A stretch of 64,000 nt of DNA, from positions 1 to 64,000 of the forward strand of contig JAGWMG010000001.1 in the NCBI GenBank assembly GCA_028871795.1, given 5' to 3'. This DNA comes from Alphaproteobacteria bacterium. Its GTDB lineage: Bacteria > Pseudomonadota > Alphaproteobacteria > Micropepsales > Micropepsaceae. The notes under the pieces were generated by a model that saw nothing but the letters and a program-made list of their open reading frames with translations, did no database searches and was not told the DNA's origin. A program made the position numbers and the translations under genes. Positions 25,278-33,732 of the stretch are shown here, piece after piece. Position 1 is the stretch's first letter, and each line of letters opens with the position of its first letter.

Positions 25278-26393
25278 TTATTCCGCCGCCAGCAGCGCGC
25301 GGCCCTTGGCGGCGTCGCCGAAATTGATCGACTGCAGGTAGCGCATGCCTTCCTCGGCGATGTCGTCGCCGATCATGCGCCCGCCTTCGTTCTTCAGCTC
25401 GTTCATGTCGACATACATGGCGTAATAGGCGCGGGTGCGGTCGCTGATGATGCTGGCATTGAGCAGGGTTTTTATCAGGACGCGGAAGATGTTGGCGGAC
25501 TGTTTCATCTGCTCGCGGCGCTTGTCGTCGCTGAACGCATCGGTGATGGCGCTCTGCGCCGCTTCCCAATCGACCCCGATCGAGGCATAGACGGGCTTCA
25601 TCTGCTCGGGACTGATGAGATTGAACAGCAGCGTCTGGAAGCATTGCGCCGCCCAGTCCTCCACCAGATTCCGCTCGTCGCGGGTCAGCTTCGGGATGGT
25701 GCGGTCGGCCCAGATCTTTCCGAACTTGTGATGGAAGGCCTCGTCGGTCATCACCAGCTGGCAGAGTTTGACCATCAAGGGATCGGCCGACTTCTGGTAC
25801 AGCGTGGCGAAAGCGCCCATCGCCAGGCCTTCCACCAGCATCTGCATGCCGACGATCTTCTTGTAGACTTCCGGCGCCAGCACCATTTCGCTCAGCAGGT
25901 TCGCCAGCGTCGGGCCGACGGGCAGAGGCGAGCCCCAGCGCGACTTGATGTAGGCGGAGAACGCCGTGACGTGGCGGGCCTCTTCGCGCGTCTGGTTGGC
26001 AGCGTATTCCTGGGCGCCAGGATCCTTCAGCACATGGCAGAGCGAGGCGGACAGTGCCAGCGCCCCTTGTTCGCCGTGCAGGATTGACGACAGCGACCAG
26101 CGCGCGGATTCGTTGGCGTACACGACCTTCTGTTTCGCGCTCAGCGATTCGCCCAGCCTGGTCTGCAGGAAGGGGAACAACTCATCGGGAAGCATCTGGA
26201 CGTTGTCGACATCGAAATGGGCATCGAAGTCGATGTATTTCTTGTCCAGCGGGTCCCAGAAATGATCATGGGTGGCCGAGATGATCTTGTCGAAAGCCGT
26301 CGAACGGCGCCCGTAACGCTCGACCTCGAGCATGGCAGGAAAATCATCCGGCCTGACTGCATCATAGGCATCATCTTTGGTGATCTGGACCAT
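25278..26393 (-). CDS. Di-iron ferritin-like oxygenase/reductase-type protein, 371 aa
   Basis: The metal ligands of a class I di-iron four-helix protein are visible in the expected order: E108, E138 with H141 (EEARH), E189 and E218 with H221 (DEAFHH). This pattern is shared by ribonucleotide reductase R2, fatty-acid desaturases and AurF-type N-oxygenases. The protein lacks the flanking sequence of true R2, so the substrate is unknown. GGAAGG precedes the ATG at 26393, and a sigma-70-like promoter lies just upstream. Confidence 0.78.
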   Translation of the reverse strand: MVQITKDDAYDAVRPDDFPAMLEVERYGRRSTAFDKIISATHDHFWDPLDKKYIDFDAHFDVDNVQMLPDELFPFLQTRLGESLSAKQKVVYANESARWSLSSILHGEQGALALSASLCHVLKDPGAQEYAANQTREEARHVTAFSAYIKSRWGSPLPVGPTLANLLSEMVLAPEVYKKIVGMQMLVEGLAMGAFATLYQKSADPLMVKLCQLVMTDEAFHHKFGKIWADRTIPKLTRDERNLVEDWAAQCFQTLLFNLISPEQMKPVYASIGVDWEAAQSAITDAFSDDKRREQMKQSANIFRVLIKTLLNASIISDRTRAYYAMYVDMNELKNEGGRMIGDDIAEEGMRYLQSINFGDAAKGRALLAAE

Positions 26394-26421
26394 GGCGACC
26401 TTCCGGGTTTTTAGTGGAATA

Positions 26422-26449
26422 ATTATGAGACGCGTTTGCGAAGAGTCAA
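26422..26449 (-). promoter_or_regulatory. Sigma-70-type promoter for the di-iron protein gene
   Basis: On the minus strand TTGACT and CATAAT are separated by 16 bases. They lie about 30-55 bp upstream of the start codon. The -10 and -35 hexamers each differ from consensus at one position, in an otherwise GC-rich surrounding. Confidence 0.5.
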
Positions 26450-26509
26450 TAAAAATGACGCATGTGTCAAGATCGTGACGCAACGTCAGGACCGCGCCTT
26501 CTTGAGAGT

Positions 26510-27109
26510 CTAGGTCTTCTCGCCCAACACGCCCTTCGTGGATGCGACTTCGCCGTCCAGCCGCTCGTCGGGCGTGACGGCTAAACGCAGAGCCCGCGCC
26601 AACCCTTTGAAGCAGGTTTCCACGATGTGATGGCTGTTCTGGCCGTACAGGCTCTCGACGTGCAGGCAAATCCCGGCGTTCTGGGCGAAGGCCTGGAACC
26701 ATTCCTTGAACAGTTCGGTGTCCATTTCGCCCAGCTTTGGCTTGGGGATTTCCACCCGCCACACCAGATAAGGCCGGTTCGACACATCGACCAGAACGCG
26801 CGTCGCCGCCTCGTCCATCGGGATGACCGCCGCGCCGAACCGTGTGATCCCGGCAAGATCGCCAAGCGCCTTCTTCACGGCCTGGCCGATGACGATGGCG
26901 GTGTCTTCGGTGGTGTGGTGGAAGTCGACATGCAGATCGCCCTGGGCGCGGACCTTGAGGTCGATCATCGAATGCCGCCCGAAGCTCTCCAGCATGTGGT
27001 CCAGAAAACCGATGCCGGTATCGATGTCGCAATCGCCGGCCCCGTCCAGGTCCAGCGAAACGGCGATCTCGGTTTCCCGTGTTTTGCGTTCGACGGTGGC
27101 GGTGCGCAT
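26510..27109 (-). CDS. hisB: Imidazoleglycerol-phosphate dehydratase
   Basis: HisB catalyses the dehydration of imidazole glycerol phosphate in histidine synthesis. The 199-residue protein has the two manganese-binding histidine motifs [10 protein letters not shown] and [11 protein letters not shown] plus [14 protein letters not shown] before the ATG at 27109 fixes the start. Neighbouring his genes (hisH, hisA, hisF), which usually follow in alphaproteobacteria, are not present here. Confidence 0.95.
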   Translation of the reverse strand: MRTATVERKTRETEIAVSLDLDGAGDCDIDTGIGFLDHMLESFGRHSMIDLKVRAQGDLHVDFHHTTEDTAIVIGQAVKKALGDLAGITRFGAAVIPMDEAATRVLVDVSNRPYLVWRVEIPKPKLGEMDTELFKEWFQAFAQNAGICLHVESLYGQNSHHIVETCFKGLARALRLAVTPDERLDGEVASTKGVLGEKT

Positions 27110-27169
27110 GGGGCCTCCGAAGCAATGCCCGCCTGTTGATAGCAAGCGCGCGGAGCGGGCGAAAGCCGG

Positions 27170-28189
27170 TCAAGCGGCGGCGGGCAGCCGGAAAATCTCG
27201 GTGGTGGGCACGGCGCCCGCCGTGCCCATAACCATCAGCGTGCCTTTGGCCGCATTTGCCGTCAGGACGAGCCGGCTGTTGACGTTGGCGATGGGCGGCG
27301 CAAACCAGGAGAAATCCGTTGCCGCGCCGATCGTGCGCGCGCAGACGAAACGGCCGTGACTGTCGATAGGTCGTGCCCGCCAGCCTTTGCCGGTCCCGTT
27401 CAGAGGCGATTCGAAATGGTTGGTCGCGCACACATGCCCGTCCGCCATCTCGCGGATGGCGAACGCGTCTTCCGTGCGTTCGATGACGCAGCCTTCCTGG
27501 CTGCGCAAGCCGCAAAGGATGAAGATCGCGGGGACCGCGATGGGCGTCGTGCACAACATCGCCTTGGCGACCAAGTAATCCGGCGCCGTCTCGAACGTCC
27601 GGCGCAGGAGATGCGCCGGCGGCAAGGCGAGGGTGTCTGCGACCGCGACGCGGCCGAACGCCCAATCGCCGGCAATCCCTGCGCGGCGGCGGCGCATGGG
27701 CGCTTGGTTGACGGCCGCCGCGAACCGTCCCGGCGCCGTCGCTTGAAGAACGCCGCTAAAGCCCGGCCAGGTGACGTTGAAGAACTCGCCCGCCGGCCCC
27801 TTCTGGTGGGCAACGAGGGTGCGTTCGCCGAGAGAGGGAAACGGCCAATCGAGCACGCGCCGCAGCAGCGGATTGCCGTCGCTGCGCCAGGCGCCGCTGG
27901 TGCAGCCCCACTCGAGGCAGACATTGAGCGTGTAGACGCCGGGTATGCCGAGCGCTTCCGCCGCCGCCGCGATTTCGTGAAGATACGGATTGTTCGATTT
28001 CGCGAGCCAGCGGTGCGACGCGCGGTCGGCCCAGGGCATGGCCACGGCGCTGGCCAGCCGCGAGACGGCGCCGAATGTCCTTCTCGCATCCTCCACCAGG
28101 GCGCCGGCGCTGCGCCGGTAAAGGAACAACAGCTCGAGCGGCGTGTACCCGCGGATGTCGACATAGGGTATCTTGACCAGGGTGGGCAT
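27170..28189 (-). CDS. C45-family Ntn-hydrolase/acyltransferase (acid ceramidase-like)
   Basis: The 339-residue protein contains [10 protein letters not shown] with a cysteine at about residue 96 that follows a glycine, the processing site and nucleophile of C45/C59 and acid-ceramidase-like hydrolases. The C-terminal CATNHFESP fits the conserved N-H-F motif. Relatives cleave or form amide bonds (acyl-CoA:6-aminopenicillanate acyltransferase, N-acylethanolamine amidase). The substrate here is unknown. The gene is divergent from hslV with only 46 bp between start codons. Confidence 0.75.
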   Translation of the reverse strand: MPTLVKIPYVDIRGYTPLELLFLYRRSAGALVEDARRTFGAVSRLASAVAMPWADRASHRWLAKSNNPYLHEIAAAAEALGIPGVYTLNVCLEWGCTSGAWRSDGNPLLRRVLDWPFPSLGERTLVAHQKGPAGEFFNVTWPGFSGVLQATAPGRFAAAVNQAPMRRRRAGIAGDWAFGRVAVADTLALPPAHLLRRTFETAPDYLVAKAMLCTTPIAVPAIFILCGLRSQEGCVIERTEDAFAIREMADGHVCATNHFESPLNGTGKGWRARPIDSHGRFVCARTIGAATDFSWFAPPIANVNSRLVLTANAAKGTLMVMGTAGAVPTTEIFRLPAAA

Positions 28190-28197
28190 CGGATTTT

Positions 28198-28225
28198 CTG
28201 GCGGACGGCGCTTCGCTTCCTATAT
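28198..28225 (+). promoter_or_regulatory. RpoH-like promoter candidate for hslV
   Basis: CTGG-N17-CCTATAT resembles the alphaproteobacterial heat-shock promoter CTTG-N17/18-CYTATNT with one mismatch in the -35 box. The predicted start site would be only a few bases before the hslV ATG, giving a nearly leaderless transcript, which weakens the assignment. Confidence 0.3.
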
Positions 28226-28235
28226 TGAGACTACC

Positions 28236-28781
28236 ATGACAGAACCCAAGTGGCGTTCCACAACCATTCTTTCCATCCGCAAAGGCCCCGACGTGATCGT
28301 CGCCGGCGACGGCCAGGTGACGCTGGGCAACACGGTGATGAAGGCCAATGCCCGCAAGGTCCGCCGCCTGGGCAAAGGAGACGTCATCGCAGGCTTCGCC
28401 GGGGCCACCGCCGACGCTTTTGCCCTGTTCGAGCGGCTTGAAGCCAAGCTCGACCAGCATCCGGGCAATCTGGCGAGAGCCTGCGTGGAGCTGGCCAAGG
28501 ACTGGCGCACCGACCGCTATCTGCGCCGCCTCGAAGCCATGATGGCAGTGGCCGACACCAAGAGTTCGCTGATCCTGTCGGGCACCGGCGACGTGGTGGA
28601 GCCGGAAGACGGCCTCATCGGCATCGGCTCGGGCGGGCCTTACGCTCTGGCCGCCGCCCGCGCACTGATGGGTTTCGAGCTTTCGGCCGAGGCCATTGCG
28701 CGCCGGGCCATGAAGATCGCCGCCGACATCTGCATCTACACCAACGAAAACGTCGTCATCGAAAGCCTGACGGACGGTTGA
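28236..28781 (+). CDS. hslV: ATP-dependent protease subunit HslV (ClpQ)
   Basis: The peptidase of the HslVU complex; the proteolytic Thr is exposed by removing the N-terminal residues before TTILSIRKG. Other family marks are [17 protein letters not shown] and [13 protein letters not shown]. The 181-residue length is normal. The ATG at 28236 sits at the start of conserved sequence. Its partner hslU is normally adjacent, but here a toxin-antitoxin pair lies between them. Confidence 0.95.
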   Translation: MTEPKWRSTTILSIRKGPDVIVAGDGQVTLGNTVMKANARKVRRLGKGDVIAGFAGATADAFALFERLEAKLDQHPGNLARACVELAKDWRTDRYLRRLEAMMAVADTKSSLILSGTGDVVEPEDGLIGIGSGGPYALAAARALMGFELSAEAIARRAMKIAADICIYTNENVVIESLTDG

Positions 28782-28796
28782 TATATTCTTCTTCTT

Positions 28797-28826
28797 GATG
28801 TACATTGAATGATGGCAATGTACATC
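28797..28826. promoter_or_regulatory. Toxin-antitoxin operator, 11-bp inverted repeat
   Basis: GATGTACATTG (28797-28807) and CAATGTACATC (28816-28826) are perfect inverted copies separated by 8 bp. Each contains the small palindrome ATGTACAT. The element lies directly upstream of the antitoxin start, where VapB/VapBC complexes bind to repress their own operon. A TATATT at 28782-28787 may be the matching -10 box. Confidence 0.65.
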
Positions 28827-28828
28827 CG

Positions 28829-29095
28829 ATGAAAATGGCGCTGCACATCAGCAATCAGAAGGCAAATCGTCTGGCCCGCAAACTCGCGCGCCAGACGGGG
28901 GAGACGTTGACGGACGCCGTCATCCGTGCGCTGGAGGAACGGCTCGCCAAGAACGACTTGCGCGGCCGTGAAAACCGGGAGGCCCGCAAAGCGGCTATTC
29001 TTGAGGTTGCGAGGGCATTCGGCGCGCTTTCTGTTCTCGATAACCGGCCTGCGGACGAGATTCTCGGTTATGATGAAAATGGGCTGCCAAGCTGA
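28829..29095 (+). CDS. vapB: VapB-type antitoxin
   Basis: The 88-residue product begins MKMALHISNQKANRLARKLA and continues GETLTDAVIRALEERL, typical of the PSK/Rv0623-type ribbon-helix-helix antitoxins paired with VapC. The C-terminal part should wrap the toxin. The start may be the ATG at 28829 or 28835; an upstream TTG at 28805 lies inside the operator and is unlikely. Its stop overlaps the toxin start as TGATG. Confidence 0.85.
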   Translation: MKMALHISNQKANRLARKLARQTGETLTDAVIRALEERLAKNDLRGRENREARKAAILEVARAFGALSVLDNRPADEILGYDENGLPS

Positions 29096-29484
29096 TGGTT
29101 GTCGATACCTCGGCCCTTGTAGCAATCCTTCTGATCGAATCGGATAGCGAACGCTTTCTCGACGCATTGGTGGATGCCAGCCACGTTCGGATTTCAGCGG
29201 CAACTGCCGTCGAATTCAGCATTGTGGCAATTGCCCGCGCCGGAGTGGAAGCCGAAACAAAGGTCGATTTGCTTTTTGCAAGGTGCGGCGCGGAGATTGT
29301 CCCCGTCAACGAGGCCCAGGCGCTTATGGCCAGGAACGCCTTCAGGACTTTCGGCAAAGGTCGGCATCCGGCGGCTCTGAACTTCGGCGATTGCTTTTCC
29401 TATGCTCTCGCAAAGGCCGCCAATGAACCCTTGCTCTACAAGGGCGAGGACTTCCGCAAGACAGATCTCCGTTCCGTCCTATGA
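29095..29484 (+). CDS. vapC: VapC-type PIN-domain ribonuclease toxin
   Basis: This 129-residue PIN protein keeps the acidic metal-binding residues D4 (VVDTSAL), E40 (AVEFS) and D99 (NFGDCFSYALAK). VapC toxins cleave tRNA or rRNA and are held inactive by VapB. It is translationally coupled to the antitoxin. The pair sits between hslV and hslU, 43 bp before the hslU start. Confidence 0.9.
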   Translation: MVVDTSALVAILLIESDSERFLDALVDASHVRISAATAVEFSIVAIARAGVEAETKVDLLFARCGAEIVPVNEAQALMARNAFRTFGKGRHPAALNFGDCFSYALAKAANEPLLYKGEDFRKTDLRSVL

Positions 29485-29527
29485 CGATGGGTGGACTTTC
29501 AGCCATGCCACTCCCATATAGGAATCG

Positions 29528-30832
29528 ATGAGTTCCGCCTTCACCCCCCGCGAAATCGTTTCCGAGCTCGATCGCCACATCGTCGGCCAGAACGAGGCCA
29601 AGCGCGCCGTCGCCATCGCGCTACGCAACCGCTGGCGCCGGCAGCAGCTTCCCCCCGACCTGCGCGAGGAGGTGCTGCCGAAGAACATCCTGATGATCGG
29701 GCCCACCGGCGTCGGCAAGACCGAGATTTCGCGCCGATTGGCCAAGCTGGCGCAAGCGCCGTTCCTGAAAGTCGAAGCGACCAAGTTCACCGAAGTGGGT
29801 TATGTTGGGCGCGACGTCGAGCAGATCGTGCGCGATCTGGTCGAAATCGCCATCGCCCGGGTGCGCGAGAAGAAGCGCCGCGACGTGGCAGCCCAGGCGG
29901 AAGCGCGCGCCGAGGAGCGCGTGCTGGATGCGCTGGTTGGAACCTCCGCAAGCGCCACCCGGGAATCCTTCCGCAAGGCTTTGCGGGCGGGAGAGCTCGA
30001 CGACAAGCAGGTCGAAATCGAGATGAAGGACATCGCCGGCATGCCGGCGTTCGAAATTCCCGGCATGCCGAACGCGCAGATTTCCATGGTCAATCTCGGC
30101 GACATCTTCGGCAAGGCGTTTGGGGGCCGCGCCAAGACGCGGCGCGTGAGCGTCGCCGAGGCGCAGGCGCCGCTGCTCGCCGAAGAAGCCGACAAGCTCC
30201 TCGACCAGGACGCGATCCTGCGCGAAGCCATCGCGGAGGCGGAGAACAACGGCATCGTCTTCCTGGACGAAATCGACAAGATTTGCGCGCGCTCCGAATT
30301 CCGCGGCGGCGACGTCAGCCGCGAGGGCGTGCAGCGCGATCTCTTGCCGCTCATCGAAGGAACGACGGTCGCCACCAAGCACGGCCAGGTGAAGACGGAC
30401 CATATCCTGTTCATCGCGTCGGGCGCCTTCCACACCGCCAAGCCGTCGGACCTTCTGCCGGAGCTGCAAGGGCGCCTGCCCATCCGCGTGGAGTTGAAGG
30501 CACTGACCCGCGACGATCTGCGACGCATCCTCACGGAGCCGCAGGCCAGCCTCATCAACCAGTCCGTCGCCCTTCTCGACACCGAAGGCGTTGGGCTTGA
30601 ATTCACCGAGGACGGCATCGGGGCCATCGCCGACATCGCCGCCCAGGTCAACGCCAGCGTGGAGAACATCGGCGCCCGCCGGCTGCAGACGGTGATGGAG
30701 CGCGTGCTCGACGAAATCAGTTTTTCGGCGGCGGAACGTCAGAGCGAAAAAGTTGTGGTCGATGGCGGCTATGTGCGCGCCCGCGTGGAAAACCTCGCCA
30801 AGGACCAGGATTTGTCGCGTTTCATTCTGTAG
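29528..30832 (+). CDS. hslU: HslU (ClpY) unfoldase ATPase
   Basis: The AAA+ partner of HslV, 434 residues. Walker [10 protein letters not shown] is near residue 58, Walker [11 protein letters not shown] near 250, and the C-terminal LSRFIL peptide that docks into HslV is intact. The intermediate domain lies between residues 110 and 220. The protein appears complete despite the insertion upstream, but its transcription may now depend on the vapBC promoter or on read-through from hslV. Confidence 0.96.
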   Translation: MSSAFTPREIVSELDRHIVGQNEAKRAVAIALRNRWRRQQLPPDLREEVLPKNILMIGPTGVGKTEISRRLAKLAQAPFLKVEATKFTEVGYVGRDVEQIVRDLVEIAIARVREKKRRDVAAQAEARAEERVLDALVGTSASATRESFRKALRAGELDDKQVEIEMKDIAGMPAFEIPGMPNAQISMVNLGDIFGKAFGGRAKTRRVSVAEAQAPLLAEEADKLLDQDAILREAIAEAENNGIVFLDEIDKICARSEFRGGDVSREGVQRDLLPLIEGTTVATKHGQVKTDHILFIASGAFHTAKPSDLLPELQGRLPIRVELKALTRDDLRRILTEPQASLINQSVALLDTEGVGLEFTEDGIGAIADIAAQVNASVENIGARRLQTVMERVLDEISFSAAERQSEKVVVDGGYVRARVENLAKDQDLSRFIL

Positions 30833-30861
30833 AATTCGCCTGCGGCGCCGCGGCTCCCGAA

Positions 30862-30883
30862 CATATGTCAAAAACTGCATATG
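30862..30883. promoter_or_regulatory. Paired CATATG palindromes upstream of metK
   Basis: CATATG occurs twice with a 16-bp centre-to-centre distance, 65-86 bp upstream of metK, in a GC-rich gap. The spacing (about 1.5 helical turns) could suit a dimeric regulator. I recognise no known SAM-sensing riboswitch consensus here. Confidence 0.25.
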
Positions 30884-30947
30884 ATGGTTGACCCCGGGGC
30901 CATTCCCTGCAAGGAGTCACCTGTTTTCCTCAGCGAAGGGTCTCGGC

Positions 30948-32138
30948 ATGGCGCGGTCTAGCTATCTTTTCACCAGCGAAAGCGTGGCCGAAGGGCATCC
31001 TGACAAGGTCTGCGATCGCATTTCGGACGAAGTGGTCGATCTGTTTTTCCGTGAAGGTCCCAAATCCGGCTTTCCGGTGAAGGACTTGCGGGTCGCCTGC
31101 GAGACTCTCGCCACCACCAACCGCATCGTGATCGCTGGCGAGACCCGCGGACCCGACGCCATCACTTTCGAGATGATCGAAGACCTAGCCCGCCGGACGG
31201 TGAACGACATCGGCTACGAGCAGGACGGTTTTCATCACGAACGGGCGCGGGTGGAGATCCTGCTGCACGCCCAGTCACCGCACATCGCCCAGGGCGTCGA
31301 TGCTTCGGGCAACAAGGATGAAGGAGCCGGCGACCAGGGTATCATGTTCGGCTACGCCTGCCGCGAGACGCCGGTTCTGATGCCGGCGCCGATCCATTAC
31401 AGCCACAAGATCCTGCGGCTCCTCGCCGACGCGCGCAAAGCGGGCAAGGAGCCCAAGCTCGGTCCCGACGCCAAGAGCCAGGTGACGGTGCGCTACGAGA
31501 ACGGCAAGCCGGTGGAAGCCGTGCAGATCGTGCTCTCCACCCAGCACCTCGACGAGACCATGACCTCGAGCGACGTCCGCACCATCGTGGAGCCTTACAT
31601 CCGCAAGGCGCTGCCGGAAGGCTGGATCAACGGTGGCACCGTCTGGCACGTCAATCCGACGGGGGCCTTCGTGATCGGCGGACCGGACGGCGATTGCGGG
31701 CTGACCGGGCGCAAGATCATCGTCGACACCTATGGCGGGGCGGCGCCGCATGGCGGCGGCGCGTTCTCCGGCAAAGACCCGTCCAAGGTGGATCGCTCGG
31801 CCGCTTACGCGGCGCGCTACCTGGCGAAGAACGTGGTGGCGGCGGGACTGGCCGAGCGCTGCACCATCCAGATTTCCTACGCCATCGGCATCAGCGATCC
31901 GTTGTCCGTCTATGTCGATCTGCACGGTACGGGCAAGGTTGACGAAGCCAAGCTCGAAAAGCTCCTGCCCGAGATGGTGAGCCTCAAGCCGCGCGGCATC
32001 CGCGAGCATCTGGGACTGCTCAAGCCGATCTACGCGAGAACCTCCGCTTACGGACATTTCGGCCGCGAACCCGATGCCGACGGCGGCTTCTCATGGGAGA
32101 AGACCGACCTCATCGATGGGCTCAAACACGCCTTCTGA
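30948..32138 (+). CDS. metK: S-adenosylmethionine synthetase
   Basis: MetK makes S-adenosylmethionine from methionine and ATP. The N-terminal [19 protein letters not shown] holds the ATP- and metal-binding histidine and aspartate. [12 protein letters not shown] and [20 protein letters not shown] are the other family motifs. At 396 residues it is normal. The ATG at 30948 begins at the conserved N-terminus, with AAGGG upstream; the open frame runs 20 codons further upstream without family similarity. It begins the metK to pnp gene run. Confidence 0.96.
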   Translation: MARSSYLFTSESVAEGHPDKVCDRISDEVVDLFFREGPKSGFPVKDLRVACETLATTNRIVIAGETRGPDAITFEMIEDLARRTVNDIGYEQDGFHHERARVEILLHAQSPHIAQGVDASGNKDEGAGDQGIMFGYACRETPVLMPAPIHYSHKILRLLADARKAGKEPKLGPDAKSQVTVRYENGKPVEAVQIVLSTQHLDETMTSSDVRTIVEPYIRKALPEGWINGGTVWHVNPTGAFVIGGPDGDCGLTGRKIIVDTYGGAAPHGGGAFSGKDPSKVDRSAAYAARYLAKNVVAAGLAERCTIQISYAIGISDPLSVYVDLHGTGKVDEAKLEKLLPEMVSLKPRGIREHLGLLKPIYARTSAYGHFGREPDADGGFSWEKTDLIDGLKHAF

Positions 32139-32826
32139 TCCGATGCGCCGGCGCCGGCTGTTGTACGGCCGGCGCAAAGGACCGAAACTGTCTCCGCACA
32201 AGGAAGAACTGCGGCACACGCTGCTGCCGGAACTTGCGCTGAAGCTTGAGCCCGGCCGCGATCCGCGCGCCTACTTTGGCGAAGGCGTCCACGACGTCTG
32301 GCTCGAAGTGGGCTTCGGCGGCGGCGAGCACCTGCTCGAGCAGGCGCGCGCCAATCCGCGCGTCGGTCTGATCGGCGCCGAGCCTTACGAGGCGGGCGTG
32401 GCCAAGCTGTTGTCGAAGATGGTAGACCGCGACGCCTCCAACATCCGCATCCACGAAGGCGACGCGCGCGACATCGTGGATGCCTTGCCCGGCGCCTCGC
32501 TCGGGCGCGTGTTCATCCTCTTTCCCGATCCCTGGCCCAAAACCCGCCATCACAAGCGCCGCTTTGTGCAGATGGAGATGCTGGACGCGCTGGCCCGGGT
32601 GATGAAGCCGGGCGCCGAATTGCGCATCGCCAGCGACGATGCGGGCTATGTCGCCTGGACCTTGGAGCGGCTCATGGCGCATCCGGGTTTCGCCTGGACG
32701 GCGCATTCCGCCGCGGATTGGAAGTCGCGTCCGCCCGGCTGGCCGCAAACCCGCTACGAGGCCAAGGCGCTGCACGGCCCCCCGGCCTATCTCCTTTTTG
32801 TGCGAAGCGGTAAAATGACGGGATGA
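32116..32826 (+). CDS. trmB: tRNA (guanine46-N7)-methyltransferase
   Basis: TrmB methylates G46 of tRNA. The SAM-binding [15 protein letters not shown], the conserved [14 protein letters not shown] and a C-terminal T-x-Y-E motif (QTRYEAKAL) are all visible. The start is uncertain: the ATG at 32116, preceded by GGAGAAG and overlapping the metK end by 23 bp, yields [20 protein letters not shown]; an ATG at 32143 is the alternative. It overlaps the following small gene as ATGA. Confidence 0.93.
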   Translation: MGSNTPSDPMRRRRLLYGRRKGPKLSPHKEELRHTLLPELALKLEPGRDPRAYFGEGVHDVWLEVGFGGGEHLLEQARANPRVGLIGAEPYEAGVAKLLSKMVDRDASNIRIHEGDARDIVDALPGASLGRVFILFPDPWPKTRHHKRRFVQMEMLDALARVMKPGAELRIASDDAGYVAWTLERLMAHPGFAWTAHSAADWKSRPPGWPQTRYEAKALHGPPAYLLFVRSGKMTG

Positions 32827-33026
32827 ACGACGACCAGGACGACGAAAAATTCCGCCTGATGCCTTTGGGAGACATGGCCATTTTCGCCGTCGGCGCGGTG
32901 TGTCTGGCGGTCGTTCTCTGGCTGGCATTCGGGCCTTCGCCCTTCGCCGGGCTGTATGAAAAGCCCAAACAAGGCGCGGACCAGTCCCAGGAAATCACCG
33001 TGACCCTTCCCGCGAAGCCGAAATAG
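32823..33026 (+). CDS. Small single-pass membrane protein, 67 aa
   Basis: The product has a charged N-terminus, one membrane segment (about residues 17-38, IFAVGAVCLAVVLWLAF) and a lysine-rich C-terminal tail. The start overlaps the trmB stop by 4 bp, so it is translated with trmB. I do not recognise the family; it may be an alphaproteobacterial orphan. Confidence 0.6.
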   Translation: MNDDQDDEKFRLMPLGDMAIFAVGAVCLAVVLWLAFGPSPFAGLYEKPKQGADQSQEITVTLPAKPK

Positions 33027-33158
33027 GAGAATATGAGGCGTTCGCGCCTTGCCTTCCGCTCGCGGCCGTCGTACAAGCCCGGCCATCCCGGACAACAGAA
33101 TGCTGTTGTGTGGCGGTCTAAGAAGGCCGCCGCGGGAAGAAGGCTTGTGTTTTGATGG

Positions 33159-33200
33159 ATGGCCGGGTCGCGCTCAGCTTGCGCTTCGCTGCCCGGCCAT
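33159..33200. repeat. Extragenic palindromic repeat before rimP
   Basis: ATGGCCGGG (33159-33167) and CCCGGCCAT (33192-33200) pair perfectly around a 24-nt loop. A further CCCGGCCAT lies at about 33078-33086. Similar GGCCGGG palindromes are scattered between genes in many alphaproteobacteria. A separate short hairpin ACAACAG/CTGTTGT lies near 33093-33110. Confidence 0.5.
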
Positions 33201-33228
33201 GACGAGGAGATAAGGTATTCTCACGGCG

Positions 33229-33708
33229 ATGTCGCAGTTGGAGCCGATCATCTCCCCGGTTGTGGAGGCCGCGGGCTACCGGCTGGTGCGCCTCAGGCTG
33301 ATCGGCGGCAAACGCAAGACGCTGCAAGTGATGGCCGAACGCGACGACGGCACCATGAACATCGACGATTGCGCGCGGCTGAGCCGCTCCTTGTCGGAAT
33401 TCCTCGAAGGCGAGGACGCGATCGAGGGCGACTATATGCTGGAGGTTTCCTCCCCCGGCATCGACCGTCCGCTGACCCGGCTGACCGACTTTGCCCGCTG
33501 GTGTGGCCATGAAGCCAAGCTGGAGCTGGCCGCGCCGCAGGATGGGCGCAAGCGGTTGCGCGCCACACTTCTTGGCCTGGACGGCAACGACGTGCTGGTG
33601 GCGGCGGCGGGCGAGCGGCTCAGATTGCCTTTCCGCGCCATCGCGGAGGCCAAGCTGGTGCTGACCGACAAACTGATTCAGGAAGATCTGAAAGCGAGAA
33701 AGCAATGA
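33229..33708 (+). CDS. rimP: Ribosome maturation factor RimP
   Basis: RimP assists late 30S subunit assembly. The 159-residue protein carries YRLVRLRLIGGKRKTLQVM, DCARLSRSLSEFL and LEVSSPGIDRPLTR, the hallmark of the family. It stands immediately upstream of nusA (24-bp gap), as in most bacteria, and opens the nusA-infB operon. Confidence 0.95.
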   Translation: MSQLEPIISPVVEAAGYRLVRLRLIGGKRKTLQVMAERDDGTMNIDDCARLSRSLSEFLEGEDAIEGDYMLEVSSPGIDRPLTRLTDFARWCGHEAKLELAAPQDGRKRLRATLLGLDGNDVLVAAAGERLRLPFRAIAEAKLVLTDKLIQEDLKARKQ

Positions 33709-33732
33709 CCTCGATGTTTAGGAGCAGATGAC

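Noticed and set aside
26394-27665. N-terminal extension of the di-iron protein frame through hisB
   Set aside because: The extension is out of frame with HisB, which is clearly the real gene there; the ATG at 26393 has a ribosome site and begins the conserved domain.
30884-30947. SAM riboswitch before metK
   Set aside because: A weak stem (GGTTGAC with GTCACC) is possible, but none of the SAM-II, SAM-V or SAM/SAH consensus cores can be recognised.
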